Assembly: GCA_016188625.1 (NCBI GenBank)
Contig: JACPHL010000060.1
Location: forward strand, 1 to 7,175
Length of the DNA: 7,175 nucleotides
Direction of reading: 5' to 3'
Source of the DNA: Candidatus Rokuibacteriota bacterium
GTDB lineage: Bacteria; Methylomirabilota; Methylomirabilia; Rokubacteriales; JACPHL01
How positions within the stretch are numbered: position 1 is the stretch's first letter; each line of letters starts with the position of its first letter. Made by a program: the position numbers and the translations under genes. Below, piece by piece: positions 5,027-7,175 of the stretch. The notes below the pieces were generated by a model. The model made no database searches. It was given only the letters and a program-made list of their open reading frames with translations, and was not told the DNA's origin.

Positions 5027-7175
5027 TCAGGCCGACCCGAGGGGCCGCGCCCCGGCCTCGCGGATCAGGGCCAGGATCCGATTCGGGCTGAGCGGGGTCC
5101 GCGTCACCTTCACCCCGAAGGGCGCCAGGGCGTCCTCCACCGCGTTGGCCACCGCCGCCGGCGGCCCGATCGCCCCCCCCTCCCCTAGCCCCTTCACCCC
5201 CAGCGGGTTCCGGGGCGAGGGGAATTCCAGATGCACCGTCCGGATCGCCGGCACCTCCATCGCCGTCGGTACGAGGTAGTCCATAAAACTCGCGGTCAGG
5301 AGCTGTCCCTGCTCGTCGTACATCATCTCCTCCAGCAGGGCGCCCCCCACCCCCTGCGCCACCCCCCCCCGCACCTGCCCCTCCACGATCAGGGGGTGAA
5401 TCACCCGCCCGCAGTCGTGCGCCACCCCGTAGCGGAGCACCCTCACCTGCCCCGTCTCCGCGTCCACCTCCACCACCGCCGCGTGCACCGCGCTCGCGTA
5501 CGTCACCGTCGGCACCCCCTGGTACACCGTCGCCGTGAACCCCACCCCCGCCCCCGCCTGGGCAAAGCTGGGGAGCGCGGATTGGATCACCCGCCCCAGG
5601 GGCACCGCCGTGCTCGGGACCCCCCGCACGAAGACCTGCCCTCCCTCAAGCTCCAGGTCCTCCGCCTTCGCCTCCAGCACCCCCGCCGCCACCGCCAGCA
5701 CCTGCGCCCGCACCTGCCCCGCCGCCGCCGCCACCGCGTTCCCCGCCACCACCGCGCCCCGGCTCGCAAAGGTGCCAATGCCGAAGGCGATCGCCCCCGT
5801 GTCCCCCCCCACGACGCTCACTGATTCCAGGAGGACCCCCAGGGCATCGGCGGCGATCTGCGCGAAGCTCGTCTCGTGCCCCTGCCCCTGCGAGCACGCC
5901 CCCGTCGCCACCCATACCCCCCCCGTCGCGTCCAGCCGCACCACCGCCCCCTCGTACGGCCCCAGCCCCGTCCCCTCCACGTACGCCGCCACCCCCACCC
6001 CCCGGTACACCCCCCGCGCCCGCAGCGCCCCCTGCTCCGCCCGGACCCCCGCGTAGTCCACCGCCGCCAGGGCCGCCTCCAGGGCCCCGGGAAAGTCCCC
6101 GGAGTCGTACACCAAGGGGTTCCCGTCCCGGTACAAGAGCCCGGTGTCGTACGGCAGCGCCTCCGGGCCGATCAGGTTCCGCCGCCTGAGCGCCGCCGGG
6201 TCCACCCCCACCGCCCGCGCCAGCCGCTCCAGCCCCCGCTCCATCGCGAACACCGCCTCCGGCCGCCCCGCGCCGCGGTAGGGGGCATGCGGGGCCTTGT
6301 TGGTCGCCACCGCGGCCACCTCCACGGCGAAGTTCCGCACCTTGTAGGGGCCGAGAAGATGGGCGACGGTGTTGTACGGGAGGACGATCCCCCAGGGGTT
6401 GAACGCCCCCTGGTCGAGGAGGATCCGGTCACGGACCGCGAGGAGCGTCCCGTCCCGGCGCGCCGCGAGCTCGAGGTCGTGGATCTGCTCGCGCGCGTGG
6501 GCGGCCGCCTGCATGTGCTCCCGCCGGTCCTCGATCCACTTCACCGGCCGCCCGAGGCGCACCGCCAGAAGGGGGATCAGCATGTCCTCCTGGTAGACGG
6601 CAGCCTTGGTCCCGAACCCGCCTCCCACGTCGGGGGTCACCACCCGCACCCGATGGGCGGGGATCCCCAGCACCTCGGCGAGCGCCCGCTGGAGGAGGTG
6701 GGGGATCTGGTGGGAGGTCCAGACCGTGACGGTCGTCTCCCGGCTGCCCGACTCGGCAACGATCCCCCGGGTCTCGATCGGCATCCCGACATACCGTTGG
6801 ATTCGGAACCGCTCCCGGACCACGACGTCCGCCCGGTGGAAGGCCCCCTCCACATCCCCGATCGCGTGGCTGAAGTGGACCGCCACGTTGTCCGGCCACT
6901 CCGGGTGCACCCGCGAGGCCCCCGGCGCGAGCGCCGCCTCCGGGTCCACCACCGCCGGGAGCGGCTCGTACTCGACCCGGATCCGCTCCAGGGCGTCCTC
7001 GGCCAGGGCCCGGCTCTCCGCCACCGCCACGGCCACCGCCTCCCCCACGTAGTGGACCCGGTCCCTGGCGAGGGGGTACTGGATCCCGCGCCGGACGGTG
7101 AACGTGATCCGGCTGACCAGGCCTGGGGGCGCTACCCCCGATTCCAGGAGCGGCTTCATCCGGTCCCCGAGGTCG
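5027..7175 (-). CDS. Xanthine dehydrogenase/CoxL-family molybdopterin-binding large subunit (5' partial)
   Basis: This is the catalytic large subunit of a molybdenum hydroxylase, which inserts water-derived oxygen into a C-H bond of an aldehyde or N-heterocycle. It normally works with a FAD subunit and a 2Fe-2S subunit; neither is visible here. The frame stays open to the window edge (Asp-Leu-Gly-Asp-Arg precedes the Met at 7159), so that Met is probably internal and about 70 N-terminal residues are missing; 710 residues follow it. Counting from that Met, I see the GGGFGTK molybdopterin motif at 179-185, PYRGAGR at 293-299, SQGQGHE at 423-429, the GTFASRG segment at about 462-468, and GLGEGG with the likely catalytic base Glu660. 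The PYRGAGR loop resembles the AYRGAGR loop of form II/CoxL-like enzymes, not the AYRCSFR loop of true CO dehydrogenase, so CO oxidation is unlikely. The stop lies 9 bases before the hydrolase start, implying co-transcription. Codon usage is patchy along the gene. Family assignment is firm; substrate is unknown. Confidence 0.95.
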   Translation of the reverse strand, partial: DLGDRMKPLLESGVAPPGLVSRITFTVRRGIQYPLARDRVHYVGEAVAVAVAESRALAEDALERIRVEYEPLPAVVDPEAALAPGASRVHPEWPDNVAVHFSHAIGDVEGAFHRADVVVRERFRIQRYVGMPIETRGIVAESGSRETTVTVWTSHQIPHLLQRALAEVLGIPAHRVRVVTPDVGGGFGTKAAVYQEDMLIPLLAVRLGRPVKWIEDRREHMQAAAHAREQIHDLELAARRDGTLLAVRDRILLDQGAFNPWGIVLPYNTVAHLLGPYKVRNFAVEVAAVATNKAPHAPYRGAGRPEAVFAMERGLERLARAVGVDPAALRRRNLIGPEALPYDTGLLYRDGNPLVYDSGDFPGALEAALAAVDYAGVRAEQGALRARGVYRGVGVAAYVEGTGLGPYEGAVVRLDATGGVWVATGACSQGQGHETSFAQIAADALGVLLESVSVVGGDTGAIAFGIGTFASRGAVVAGNAVAAAAGQVRAQVLAVAAGVLEAKAEDLELEGGQVFVRGVPSTAVPLGRVIQSALPSFAQAGAGVGFTATVYQGVPTVTYASAVHAAVVEVDAETGQVRVLRYGVAHDCGRVIHPLIVEGQVRGGVAQGVGGALLEEMMYDEQGQLLTASFMDYLVPTAMEVPAIRTVHLEFPSPRNPLGVKGLGEGGAIGPPAAVANAVEDALAPFGVKVTRTPLSPNRILALIREAGARPLGSA

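Noticed and set aside
1-7175. CRISPR array, tRNA, rRNA or insertion sequence
   Set aside because: No regularly spaced direct repeats, tRNA-like cloverleaf, rRNA sequence or transposase motifs were seen; coding genes fill almost the whole window.

Overview
The window is a compact, very GC-rich (roughly 70% by eye) bacterial gene cluster. All six supported genes lie on the minus strand, so transcription runs from high to low coordinates. The heavy use of G- or C-ending codons, short gaps, and the mix of a CUT1-type ABC transporter with a xanthine-dehydrogenase-family molybdoenzyme suggest a soil or subsurface bacterium. A Rokubacteria/Methylomirabilota-like or deltaproteobacterial lineage is my best guess, but no phylogenetic marker is present, so this is only inference.

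Layout in transcription order: (1) 7175-5027, the large molybdenum-cofactor subunit of a xanthine dehydrogenase/aldehyde oxidase/CoxL-family hydroxylase, with its N-terminus outside the window; (2) 5017-4436, an isochorismatase-fold cysteine hydrolase with an intact Asp-Lys-Cys triad; (3) 4436-3504, a first MalK-type ABC ATPase that overlaps the hydrolase stop by one base and lacks most of its C-terminal TOBE/regulatory region; (4) 3503-3328, a 176-base non-coding gap with short inverted repeats and a G-run hairpin; (5) 3327-2248, a second, full-length MalK-type ATPase with a degenerate H-loop; (6) 2228-828, a secreted family-1 solute-binding protein; (7) 802-1, a CUT1 permease cut by the window edge. 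A second permease would be expected beyond coordinate 1.

The genes read as one operon: spacings are -1, 9, 19 and 25 bases apart from the 176-base gap. The simplest model is capture of a solute by the binding protein, import through a permease pair energised by an unequal pair of ATPases, then oxidation by the molybdo-hydroxylase and C-N bond cleavage by the cysteine hydrolase. The substrate cannot be read from the sequence. The enzyme pair suggests a nitrogen-containing (heterocyclic or amide/ureido) compound, whereas the transporter family is usually associated with sugars, polyols and related solutes.

Points of most interest are the asymmetry of the two ATPases (H-loop His replaced by Pro in one, Q-loop Gln replaced by Glu in both, regulatory domain lost from the other), the structured gap exactly where the lost domain should be, and a patchwork of synonymous codon usage inside the molybdoenzyme gene.
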